Shown piece after piece: positions 33,357 through 45,656 of a stretch of DNA of 64,000 nucleotides. The position numbers were made by a program, and so were the translations under genes. Numbering within the stretch: the stretch's first letter is position 1; the number at the start of each line of letters is the position of its first letter. The notes below the pieces were generated by a model, which did not search any database, was not told the DNA's origin, and was given only the letters and a program-made list of their open reading frames with translations. The DNA comes from Jaltomata sinuosa (taxonomy: Eukaryota; Streptophyta; Magnoliopsida; Solanales; Solanaceae), in assembly GCA_003996215.1 (NCBI GenBank), contig QJPP01007224.1, forward strand, positions 310,001 to 374,000, in the 5' to 3' direction.

Positions 33357-36300
33357 TTGGAGGTGAAAGTGAAAGGGAGCAAGAAGCATTGGTACATGGA
33401 TAGTGCTTGCTCAAGACATATGACAAGAGATAAAGAAAAGTTCCTTTCACTCACCTCAATTGAAGGAGGGAATGTCTCTTTTGGAGGAGGCAAAAAGGGT
33501 AGAGTTACTGGAGTTGGAAAGATTAGAAAATCTACAGCAAAGGTAGTAGAAGAAGTGTACCATGTTGATGGGCTGAAGCACAACCTACTCAGCATCTCTC
33601 AGCTATGTGACAAAGTTAATAAGGTAATTTTCACCTCTACAGGTTGCAAGGTCAAAAAGATGGATACCAAGGAGATTATTCTGACTGCACAAAGGTATAA
33701 GAATGTATATAAAACTGATATCTTAGGAATGCCTGACACTAACCTAACCTGTCTTAGTGCAATTGACTGTGACCCCTTACTATGGCACAAAAGACTTGGG
33801 CATGCTAGTTTGAAACAGTTGAACAAACTTGATTCAAAGGACTTAGTTATTTCCTAAAACCAAGTTCAAGAATGAACAAGTCTGCAGTGCTTGTGTAAGG
33901 GGGAAGCAAGTAAGGTCTTCTTTCAAAGCAAAAAACATGGTAAGTACTACCAAGTGTCTTGATCTGATCCACATGGATCTGTATGGATCCATGAGAGTAA
34001 GAAGCAGATGAGGCAAAAGGTATGTATATGTTCTTGTTGATGACTACTCTAGGTACACTTGGACAGCCTTCAAAGAGGAAGCTTTTGAGGTCTTCACCAT
34101 ATTCGTTAAGAAAATGGAGAAGAAACTAGGCTCCTCCCTGATCTCTATAAGGTCTGACCATGGAACAAAATTTTAAAATGCCAACTTCCTAGAATACTGT
34201 TCCTCTAAGGGTATAGATCACAACTTCTCTGCTCCTAGAACTTCTCAGCAAAATGGAGTGGTTGAGAGAAAAACTAGGACTCTAGAGGATATGGCTAGGA
34301 CAATGATGATAGCAGGAGATGTTGCAAAAAATCTTTGTGCTGAGGCAATAAGTACTGCCTGGTACATCATCAATAGGTGCATGACTAGACCCTTGATAGA
34401 TAAGACACCCTATGAACTTCTTAAAGGAAAAAAACCAAATATCTCCCACCTCAGATCCCTTGGCTGCAAGTGTTTTGTGCATAATAATGGAAAAGATAAT
34501 CTTGGTAAGTTTGATGCTAGGAGTGATGAAGGAATATTCTTAGGATACTCTCCATATATTAAAGCATATAGGGTTCTAAATAAAAGAACAAGATGTGTTG
34601 AAGAAAGCGTGAATGTAGTCTTTGATGAATCTGTTGTTACTACTGACACTAACATGCAGGTTGAAAGTGATACTGATGACAGTCCATAGGAACAGGTTGT
34701 AAAACTCGGTCTATATGTGGACAAACTGCTAGCACACTGACAAGGAAAACAACTGCTAGCACACTGATAGGGGGAATAACTGATAGCATAGTGACAGGGG
34801 GAACACTCAGCCATGACTCATCTGTTGGACCTTTACAAGGGATAGTACTGAAAAACTACAAGTACCAAGACTCTCATCCCATTTACAATATTCTTACAGA
34901 TCTAACATCTGGAATCACTACCAGAGCAGGTCTTAAAAATCCATGTGCTTTTGAAGCATTTTTGTCAATAATTGAGCCAAAAAAGGTAAAGGAAGCACTC
35001 CTTGATAAAGATTGGATAATAGCTATGCAAGAGGAACTCAATCAACTTGAAAGAAGCAAGGTGTAGCACCTGGTTCCTCCTCCTAATGATAGAACTATAA
35101 TTAGAACCAAATGAGTGTACAGGAACAAACTTGATAAAGATGGAACAGTTATAAGGAACAAGGCAAGGCTAGTGGTCCAAGGATAGAACCCAGAGGAAGG
35201 AATTGACTTTGATGAGACATTTTCACCAGTTGCCAGACTTGAAGCAATCAGGCTACTTGTTGCCTTTGCTACCTTCATGGAGTTCACTATATATCAGATG
35301 GATGTGAAGAGTGCCTTTCTAAATGGAAATATCAAGGAGGAAGTATATGTGAAGCAGGCACCTGGATTTGAGAGCACAGAATTTCCAAATTATGTGTACA
35401 AATTGGACAAGGCACTATATGGACTGAAACAGGCCCCAAGGGTTAGGTATGAAAGATTGTCCAAGTTTCTTCCGAAAAATGGGCATACTAGAGGTAAAAT
35501 TGACAACACCTTATTTTTGAAAAATAATGGCAAAGATCTGCTAATTGTACAGGTGTATGTTGATGACATTATCTTTGGATCAACTGATGCAAAACTGACT
35601 CAAGAATTTGCAAAGTTGATGAATGGTGAATTTGAAATAAGCATGATGGGAGAACTCAACTTCTTCATAGGGCTTCAAATCAAGCAAACCCCAACTGGAA
35701 CCTTGATTCATCAGCAGAAGTATGTGAAAGAGCTGCTCAAAAGGTTCAAAATGGAGGAAGCAAAAGAGATTGACACACCTATTGCCACTGCCACCAAGTT
35801 GGACTTGGATGAAATAGGTCCATCTGTGGAACAAAAACTATATAGAGGTATGATTGGGTCCCTTTTGTATCTTACTGCTAGTAGACCTGATATAGTCTTT
35901 AGTGTGGGATTGTGTGCAAGATTTCAAGCAAATCCAAAAGAATCCCACATCAAAGCTGTCAAAAGAATCTTGAGATATCTCAAGGGAACCACTGATTTGG
36001 GATTATAGTACCCAAAAGGAAGAAATTTTGAACTTATGGGGTATGCAGATGCGGATTATGCAGGTTATTTGGTTGATAGAAAAAGCACCACATGTATAGC
36101 AAACTTCCTTGGATCATGTTTGATCTCCTGGTCCACTAAGAAGCAAAAATCTGTTGCACTTTCCACTGCTGAGGCTGAGTATGTAGCTGCCGGTTCATGT
36201 TGTGCCCAACTTCTTTAGATCAAGAAGCAACTACTGGATTTTGGTATTAATGTTGGATGAGTCCCTATTTTTTGTGACAATACTAGTGCTATAAATATTG

Positions 36301-36500
36301 CAAAAAATCTGGTCCAACATAAAAGAACTAAACATATTGACATAAGATACCATTTTTTCAAAGATAATGTAGAAAATGGTCTCATCTCAATCATGTTCTG
36401 TCCAACTGAGGAGCAAATTGCTGACATTTTTACTAAAGCTTTAAGTAGGGAGCATTTTGAGAAAAATAGGTTAGACTTGGAGATGATAAAGATTGCATAA
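33357..36500 (+). pseudogene. pol: Sirevirus pol (protease-integrase-RT-RNase H), broken
   Basis: In order: a protease motif at about 33396 reading MDSACSRHMT, where active copies have DSGCS, so the catalytic Gly is Ala; a GAG-pre-integrase HHCC finger beginning LWHKRLGH near 33781; an integrase core with VDDYSRYTW and QNGVVERK; RT with [21 protein letters not shown] and an intact YVDD at about 35555; RNase H with GYADADYAG and TAEAEYVAA; and an end at IFTKAL and a TAA at 36498. Many stops interrupt it, several at conserved Trp positions (for example after 35062, 35114, 36006 and 36216), together with at least one frameshift between the integrase finger and core. These are typical of methylation-driven G-to-A decay. 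Confidence 0.88.
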
Positions 36501-37015
36501 AACCTCCCCTAATGAATTGGCTAGACTAGATGGTTCTCTGCTTAGGATTGTTTAGCTACATGTCATTTAATTCAGTCTTGCACATTTAGTTGTGTGTCCT
36601 AATTCCAGATATTGACTATGCTAACCTTAATCGTGTGTTGAAATTGTGCAGTGATATGGACCAAGTAAGCAAACTAGGCTCATATGAGGAATTCACGTAA
36701 GGTATGATCTACTAGTAGAAATCAAATGAAATAGTTGAGCATTCTTGTTCCATACATTAATTGTGACTGCCACATTAATAAGCACTCCACACTATAACCG
36801 TCAAAATTAAAGAGTCTCTCCTCCTTCTCAAAAAGACTGCCACCGCTTTCACATCGACAGTCCTATTCCTTGTCAGACTGGTCCACTCATTTGAAGCAGT
36901 TCAAACCCACACGTTTCATCTTCCCTTCTTCTCCTATAAAATGATTTTCCCTTCCTCTCCCATCTCCTACTCTCCTCATATTTCCTTCTCCAAATACCCT
37001 TTCCCTTTGATAATC
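36501..37015 (+). other. pol-env spacer with TATA box
   Basis: Non-coding. CCTATAAAATG with TATAAA at 36935-36940 lies 76 bases upstream of the env-like ATG at 37016, within a pyrimidine-rich stretch. This could be an internal promoter for the third ORF. Sirevirus third-ORF expression is otherwise thought to rely on read-through or splicing. Confidence 0.4.
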
Positions 37016-37281
37016 ATGGAATCCTCATCTCCCATCGAAGCCTCAAATGCCACCCCTGAACCCTTTTCCAATTCATTAGAGATGGTCTTACATGAAAGTG
37101 CTATACCTACTCCGCCGATACCACCTTCTCTCTCATTCAATCTATTCAATTTTGCAACATGGAACACATACAAAAATAAGTTTACTGATCTCCATGCTTC
37201 CACCAAACCCACTTCGTCTGCAGTCCTAAATATCATCCCTCTTCAAACAGCTCTATTTGTGGATACTCCCATCTCTAAATT

Positions 37282-40173
37282 TATCACGACTCAACCTACC
37301 GGGATGTGTAGGCGCCTACTCTAACCACCTAGATAGACGAACTCTCACCACCCGTCCAACAGGTAACTTGCATAAATTAAAGTAAACCATTAATCAATCT
37401 ATTTTTATACATGAGAAATTCTTTTACAGAAAATGTTCAAAAAATAGATGACTTAAAGAATTTGCGAAAAACCTTTACAACCTTTAAAAACACCCCCCTA
37501 GGACCTAGTCTAAGAAGGTACAAGAGCTACTACAAGATTTATACAGAACATGTAAAAGAGACACAACTTCCGTCATAGAATCGAAGGACAAAAGCTGTTG
37601 GAGATCACCATCGTCATGTACCTATGAAACATCACCAACCCTGCAACCAGACTATACCAAAAAGGTATAGCAAGAGTAGAGTCAGTACAACCACACGTAC
37701 TGGTAGGTATCATCGGTCGACCCGAATTCACACATACCATCATATAGGAAAACAAGGAAAAACATGAAAATAAACATTATAGCTCCCTCCTTCACCTTTA
37801 GCCTTGACCCTTACATCTAGGACTTCCCAAGTCTCACTCATAACTAGACTTCTCAAGGTCGCCTTGACACATAGACTTCCTAAGTCACCTTGAGCCCTTA
37901 CCCCAGTCCACTACCTTGACTAAATACCCAGACTAAATCCGGTCCACTGCCCAACCAAACCACTTATACCCAAGTATTACCTACCATTGTCCAGACTTTC
38001 CAGGACCTCTAGGACAACTTTACCACCTGGTTATATTAACCAATAACCACACCCAGACTCTCAGTCTTCCTCTATATTTACCAACCACATGCAATTCACC
38101 TAATAACCATTGGCACCTTCAATGACCACCATAGAGCTACATCTAAATACCTTCTTGGATCACATAACCTGGACCCTCCAAGGATCCTCCATCCATACCT
38201 AAGTGTTCAACAGACTACCCCGGTCTACACAAAGACCCACCCTTAGCTTATTAACCATGATAATTCATGGCCACCATTATTACACTTAATGACATCAATT
38301 TATGAGCACATAACGTCTTTTAAATAGTACGGACCCACCCGAATCCCCCTCACACATCTAATGTTAACATGACAAACCCGGTCTACACCAAGACCAACTA
38401 ATAACCGACATAATAATCCGGTCTACACCAAGACCAACTAATAACATAATATAGCAACCCGACCTACACCAAGACCAACTCATAATATACTACAACAACC
38501 CAGCCTACACCAAGACCAAACTAATAACATAATATAGCAACCTTCCTATACCAAGACCAAACTCACAATATACTATAACAACCTGACCTACACCAATACC
38601 AAACTAATAACATAATATAGCAGTCCGGCCTATACCAAGACCAAACTGACAATATGCTATAACAACCCGGCCTACACCAAGACCAAACTAATAATATGCT
38701 ATAACAATCTGGCCTACACCAAGTCAACCGTTAGTAATACCCCATACCAGGCGTGGTACCTGAGCCAACCATTTGTTATACCTGTACCAGGTGTGGCACT
38801 CGAGCCAACTGTTAGTATATCCTGTACCAGACGTGATACCCGAGCCAACCGTTAGTATTATCCCATACCAGGTGTAGTACCCGAGCCAACCATTTGTTAT
38901 ACTCGTACCAGGCGTGGTACCCGAGCCAATCTTTAGTATATCCTGTTACCCGAGCCAACTGTTAGTATTATCCCGTACCAGGTGTGGTACCCAAGCCAAC
39001 CATTTGTTATACTCATACCAGGTGTGGTACCCGAGCCAACCGAATGTCATTCAATCCACAGTCAAATAATGAGCAAACAACTTGTAAAACTAACAAGCAA
39101 CACATCGTTCAATCCACAAATTGTAAAACAAGACCCTTAGACATTCTATACAATTCCTCTAAGCAATGCAATTCATACAAACACTTAGATAAGAGTATAA
39201 AAATATACAACATTCACAAAAATCGTAAGCCATCACCTACCCTCTTTCCCGGGTATATACCATGACAACATAGAAAGCCTCAAACAATTATCAATAACCC
39301 ACAATTCAATCCAACCAATTCCTAGTACCTACAAAACCAACACTAAATCCACTAGACTCCATGCCCGGAGGCCTAATCATGGATTCTCCTTTCCCACTAT
39401 ACAATAAGTATAGAATGTAAGCAGGTCTATCTACCCAATGAAAACCTGGCCTACCTGGATGCCAAGCAGCTGCAACTGTACATTTCTGGCTCCATAGAGG
39501 CGTTCCTGCAGGCCTGAATCCATGGTTTCGCGTCCTTTTTATCGAAATTCCTCCTCCCCATGGCTCCTAAGCCTTGTAGCATCCTAGGAGGGTTTTTGGA
39601 AAAGCTCTCATCTAATTTTGGGGATGAAGAGAAGAGAATGAAATTAAAAACCCATTTTTTGGGTTTTCTGGTCCCGTTGCTCGGTATAGCGGTCCCTGCT
39701 CTGCTATAGTGGTACTGTTGTAGCGGAGTCAATTGCTATGGCAGTGGTTGACCGTCTTGACTTCCGCTATAATGATAATTATTTCACTATAGTGGAGGTC
39801 GCCTGGAGGAGCGGTAGCGCTTGTCATGGACAGAATGTCAAGAAATCTCCAACATTGGTCCATTTTACAACACACTTATTTTTCCGACGTTCTGGAACAA
39901 CCCCTTCATGTCAACCTTGATTCTGGGAGCTCTGCTTACCCGAATTCGATTCTGAAAAGTCCCTCGTACTCCTCTATGTCTTAGCTACAAGGAAAACTAG
40001 TTTGAACCGAGACATCTAACCCAATACTTACTTGGATTGCCCTAAACCCTACCTCTCTCTAAAACCAGTCGAGACTAGCCTAGCCCAGAATTTTCAACTC
40101 CCAAACTCGAAAGTTTTCTAACTCGAAACTTGGCACGAATGGTTTACTTGTAACGATAAACCCGGTCGTTACA
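37282..40173 (-). repeat. 3' LTR of the minus-strand gypsy element (2892 bp)
   Basis: Pairs with 42233-45656. It lacks about 300 bp present in the other LTR at 44431-44735. Its plus-strand left end reads TATCACGACTC rather than TGTCATGACCC, so the terminal dinucleotide has decayed. It contains an array of CTACACCAAGACCAA units (38370-38725) and one of GTACCAGGCGTGGTACC units (38745-39045). Confidence 0.88.
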
Positions 40174-42232
40174 ATAGATACCAATTTAACCATCGTTCAT
40201 CCCCAAACAATCTCTATGGCGGAGGGAAAGAACAAGCCCGTCCCTCAATCTTAAAGCTCTACCATGACAGCGTAAATATAACCTTACGCAAACCACTGAA
40301 AACCTCCCAATCCCTTGGTATACCCAACTCAGCCAAAAAATTAACTCACTTCCGCTCTATCAAGGAATTTCTTTCTTCGAGCTGCACAAGGCAACTAGAT
40401 TACCCCTTTATGAGTGCCCAAGAAATCTGGGGCCTCATTGAAACACCGGAATAAAAGAAACTCAATGAATGACCCAAAATAATTTCCATGACAAGAGAAC
40501 CAGATCCCACCATGGTGACCCCTTTTCTGCTATACCTGGAGTTCTACTAACCTAAACTTCATTCCGGAAGCTTCTTATGGGGTACTATGCCCCTCACTTA
40601 TCATTCTATCACCTTACTCCTATCAACACTATACCCTGATACACCACGTGCCTCTAAACCACACAACAACAAAAATTCCATTGGAACCCATCCTAGCCTA
40701 AGATTTTGTCAACTCTCACCTTAGGGGAAACTCTATCTGGGCACTTACACCCTAGCCGAGGCTGAAATCGGTACACCCTTACCTCTCAAAGAACAGTAAC
40801 ACTGGGTATTATCATGGTCAAGAAGAGAGACAATAATGCTAAAGAATCCATTTTAATAACCCCACCCTTCGATTGACCCTATCACTAAGGATTTTCAATA
40901 ATAAACCAGTCAATAATCACCCTCATAACATAGCCTATGAGCAGTGTCCAACACTATTCAGTCAATTACGGGTCATCTTGTCAAATTCCACATGGGTGAC
41001 TATACCCACCAATGGTCAATCACAATCTTATCAATACCCCGGGCTACCATGTCTACCCTTTCTTTTCTTCACGTATGGTTGCTAAATTTCCAATAAATTC
41101 CCTTATACGCGTACTATATTAGCTAATTCATTAGTTTCCTTGTTTTACAAAGCAATTCGCAGCTTAATACTTGCTTTTACAATTCCCCCGAGAATGAATG
41201 AGAATAGGGGAAAACACGGTGAGGCTCCTACCTCGCGCCCTTTCCGCTATAGCGGTGGTCACCCCGCTATAGCAGTTTCGCCGTAGCGGTTGGCTTCCGC
41301 TATAGCAGTCCCGACGGTAATAGTATAGGAAATTTTTATTTCCAACTAAATGCACTCATCTCCCTTCCCAGTTACCACTGTCTAAACCTGTAAATCTCGC
41401 CATGGTCTTAAACCACCCTCAAGACCATTCCCGGTATTATCGCATCACAATTCAACATGACACATCATGAAATACAAAGAAATCACAATAACATTTTCTT
41501 CCCGATAATATCTTCCCACCATTACACACTAATGACTCCCTTGTTCCCTTGGCTCCCAACCAAGTCCCGACTATCTTGAAACTGGAGTTTTCCTACAGTC
41601 GTAAGCCTTGTCCCCTTACCATTTCTACCAATGGCAAACCCGTTTATGAAATGTAACACCACTTTACTAACCAATTTTAAGTACATATAAAAAGTAATTA
41701 CCAACCAAAGCACACCAATTCAAGTTATCACTCATCCTGGACCAAAACATTCACAATAAATCAAATAATTGCACACCACACATTTGCAGTCATTCAAACA
41801 ACATAAATACACATAAGCACAATCTCAAGTCTCAAGCTTAAACAATCAATCAAATCAGTTTCAGTGCTTTTTATTCGCCTCATGGATGACCACTAGCCGA
41901 TCCATCCATACCTTTACATAGCCTACCCGGCCAGATACCAATTGGAACCTTCCCAGTTCCAATCCTTCTTGCTTGTTTGCCGTACCCGGAGTCCAATGAC
42001 ATCCTTTACCTTATTGAGATACTAATTAGAATCGAGAGATACCAATTGGACTCAAAACATACAAGCAAGTAACGAAACCGCACGAGAAGGAATGAAAGAA
42101 GGGAGATGTTTCCTAAAATGCCTCATACCTCCCCAAAGATTAGATGTGGACGTCAACACACCAATCCGTAGGACTCTATTCGACACTTTGCTCTTGTACT
42201 GGGAGACCGGTAACCTAGGCTCTGATACCATC
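40174..42232 (-). other. Internal region of the gypsy element
   Basis: 2.06 kb with no recognisable gag, protease, RT or integrase in any frame. A block of CTATAGCGG palindromes (41241-41310) resembles the one in the LTRs, which suggests that part of the region is derived from another LTR. Near the PBS it reads like an untranslated leader. No clear polypurine tract borders the left LTR. Confidence 0.55.
42218..42230 (-). promoter_or_regulatory. Primer binding site, initiator tRNA-Met, minus strand
   Basis: Minus-strand TGGTATCAGAGCC, two bases from the LTR beginning at 42233. Complementary to the initiator tRNA-Met 3' end. Confidence 0.9.
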
Positions 42233-45200
42233 TGTCATGACCCAACCTACCGGGCCATGCGGGTGCCTACTCTAACCACCTAGATAGACGAACCTTCACC
42301 ACCCGTCTAATAGGTAACTTGCAGAAAATAAAGTAAACCATTAATCAGTCCATTTTTATACATGAGAAATTCTTTTACAGAAAATGTTCATAAAATAAAC
42401 GACTTAAAGAATATGCGGAAAACCTTTACAACCTTTAAAAACACCCTCCCTAGGACCTAGTATAAGCAGGTAGAAGAGCTACTACAAGATTTATACAGAA
42501 TATGTAAAAGAGACACAACTTCCGTCATGGAATCGAAGGACAGAAGCTGCTGGAGATAACCATTGTCATGTACCTATGAAACATCACCAACCCTACAACC
42601 AGACTATACCAAAAAGGTATAGCAAGAGTAGAGTCAGTACAATCACACGTACTGGTAGGCATTATCGATCGACCCGAATCCACACGTACTATCATATAGG
42701 AAAACAGGGAAAACATGAAAATAAACATTATAGCTCCCTCCTTCACCTTTAGCCTTGACCCTGACATCTAGGACTTCCCAAGTCTCACTCATAACTAGAC
42801 TTCTCAAGGTCGCCTTGACACATAGACTTCCCAAGTCACCTTGAGCCCTTACCCCAATCCACTACCTTGACTAAATATCCAGACTAAATCTGATCCACTG
42901 CCCAACCAAACCACTTATACCCAAGTATTACCTACCATTGTCCGAATTTTCCAGGACCTCTAGGATAACTTTACCACCTGGTTATATTAACAAATAACCA
43001 TACCCAGACTCTCAGTCTTCCTCTATATTTACCAACCACATGCAATTCACCTAAAAACCATTGACACCTTCAATGACCACCATAGAGCTACATCTAAATC
43101 CCTTCTTGGATCACATAACCTGGACCCTCCAAGGATCCTCTATCGAGACCTAAGTGTTCAATAAAGTACGCCGGTCTACACCAGGACTCACCCTTAGCTT
43201 ATTAACCATGATAATTCATGACCACCATTATTACACTTAATGACATCAATTTATGAGCACATAACCTTTTTTAAATAGTCCAGACCCATCCGAATCCCCC
43301 TCACACATCTAGTGTTAACATGACAAACTCGGTCTACACCAAGACCAACTAATAACCGACATAATAACCCGGTCTACACCAAGATCAACTAATAACATTA
43401 TATAGCAACCCGGCCTACACTAAGACCAACTCACAATATACTACAACAACCCGGCCTACACCAAGACCAAACTAATAACATAATATAGCAACCCGACCTA
43501 TACCAAGACCAAAATCAGAATATACCATAACAACCCAGCCTACACCAAGACCAAACTAATAACATAATGTAGCAACCTATCCTACACCAAGACCAAACTC
43601 ACAATATGCTATAACAACCCGGCCTACACCAAGACCAAATTAATAATATGCTATAATAACCTAGCCTACACCAAGACCAAACTAATAACATAATATAGCA
43701 ACCCGACCTTTACCAAGACTAAACTCATAATATACCATAACAACCCGGTCTACACCAAGACCAAACTAATAACATAATATAGCAACCCAGTCCATTCACA
43801 GAATCAATACTAATCAACACAATACAATAATATCAATGCAATAGTGCAGTAAAATAAACCCGTACCAGGCGTGGTACCCGAGCCAACCGTTAGTAATATC
43901 CCATACCAGGCGTGGTACCCGAGCCAACTATTTGTTATACCCATACCAGGCATGGTAACTGAGCCAACCATTAGTATATCCTGTGCCAGGCATGGTACTC
44001 GAGCCAACCATTAGTATTATCCTGTACAAGGCATGGTACCCGAGCCAACTATTTATTATACTCGTACCAGGCATGGTACCCAAGCCAACCATTATTATAT
44101 CCTGTACCAGGTGTGGTACCCGAGCTAACCATTAGTATTATACCATACCAGGCATGGTACCCGCGCCAACCATTAGTTATACCCTTACCAGGAGTGGTAC
44201 CCGAGCCAATCGAATGTCAATCGATCCACAGTCAAATAATGAACAAACAACTTGTAAAACCAACAAGCAACACACCGTTCAATCCACAAACTGTAAACCA
44301 GGACCCTTAGACATTCTAAATAATTCCTCTAAGTAATGCAATTCATACAAATACTTAAATAAGAGTACAAAAATATACAACATTCACAGGAATCATAAGC
44401 CATCACCTACCCTCTTTCCCGGGTATATAACTTAGCCTCGACCTCTGTCTGGAGGCCAAACACACTCACCCTTTATTTGCGAATAATGAATGATTTCCCT
44501 TTTTAGCATAATTTAACAACCACATTAATTTTGAAACTTACCTAAGTAATAACAATGTGAATTACCACCCCTTAGTCCTTAGCAAAACCAACACTACTTA
44601 TTACGCCCTTCGTATTCCCGAAACCTCACCTAGGAGTTTCCCATTTTCATACCCATTTAGTTATCCTTGCAATTCCTGATTCCCCGAACCTTCCCAACAT
44701 TCCAGTCCCTGAGACCTATCATCTTATCATACCAAGACAACATAAACATCCCCAAACAATTATCAACAAGCCACAATTCAATCCAACCAATTCCTAGAAC
44801 CTACAAAACCAACACCGAATCCACCAGACTCCGTGCCCGGAGATCTAATCATGGATTCTCCTTTCCCACTATACAATAAGTACAGAATGTAAACATGTCT
44901 ATCTACTCAATGAAAACCTAGCCTACCTGGATGCTAAACAGCTGCAATAGTGCATTTTTTGGCTCCGTGGAGGCGTTCCTGGTGGTCCTGCAGGCCCGAA
45001 TCCGTGGTTTCACATCCCTTTTACCAGAATTCCTCCTCTCCGTGGCTCCCAAGCCTTGGAGCAGCCTAGAAGGGTTTTTGGAATAGCTCTCGTATATTTT
45101 TAGGGCTGAAGAAAAAAGAATGAAATTAAAATCCCTTTTCTGGGTTTTCTGGTCCCGTCGCTCCGCTATAGCGGTCCCTGCTCCGCTATAGCGATACCGC

Positions 45201-45656
45201 CGTAGCGTAGTCAACCGCTATGGCGGTGGTTGACCATCTTGATTTCTGCTATAGAGGTAATTATTCCGCTATAGCAGAGGTCACCGTGACAGAGCGGTAG
45301 CCCTCGTCACGGACAGAATGTCAAGAAATTTCCAAAATCGGTCAATTTTACAACGCACTTATTTTCTCGATGTTCTGGAACAACCCCTTCATGTCAACCT
45401 CAATTTCGGGAGCTCTGCTTACCCAAATTCGATTCTAAAAAGTCCCCCGTACTCCTCTATATCTTAGCTACAAGGAAAACTATCTTGAACTAAGACATAT
45501 AACTCAATCTTTACCCGGATTGCCCTGGACCCTACCTCGCTCCAAAACTGGTTGAGACTAGCCTAGCCCATAATTTTCAACTCTCAAACCCGAAAGTTTT
45601 CTATCTCGAAACTTGGCACGAATGGTTTACCCGTAATGATGAACTCAGTCGTTGCA
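42233..45656 (-). repeat. 5' LTR of the minus-strand gypsy element (3424 bp)
   Basis: Carries the same two arrays as its partner: CTACACCAAGACCAA units at 43335-43790 and GTACCAGGCGTGGTACC units at 43858-44215. A palindrome block with CCGCTATAGCGG lies at 45163-45300, in the part that is U3 in element orientation. Confidence 0.88.

Larger units (their letters stand above)
37282..45656 (-). mobile_element. Non-autonomous gypsy element, minus strand, no coding region
   Basis: Two LTRs (42233-45656 as 5', 37282-40173 as 3') flank only 2.06 kb. The target duplication AAATT is perfect (37277-37281, 45657-45661). The PBS lies next to the right LTR on the minus strand, which fixes orientation. LTRs start TGTAACGACC or TGCAACGACT and end near GGGTCATGACA (minus strand), as in solanaceous chromovirus LTRs. 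No gag or pol is visible, so it is either a large-LTR non-autonomous derivative or an internally deleted copy mobilised by a relative. It is the youngest layer here. Confidence 0.88.
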
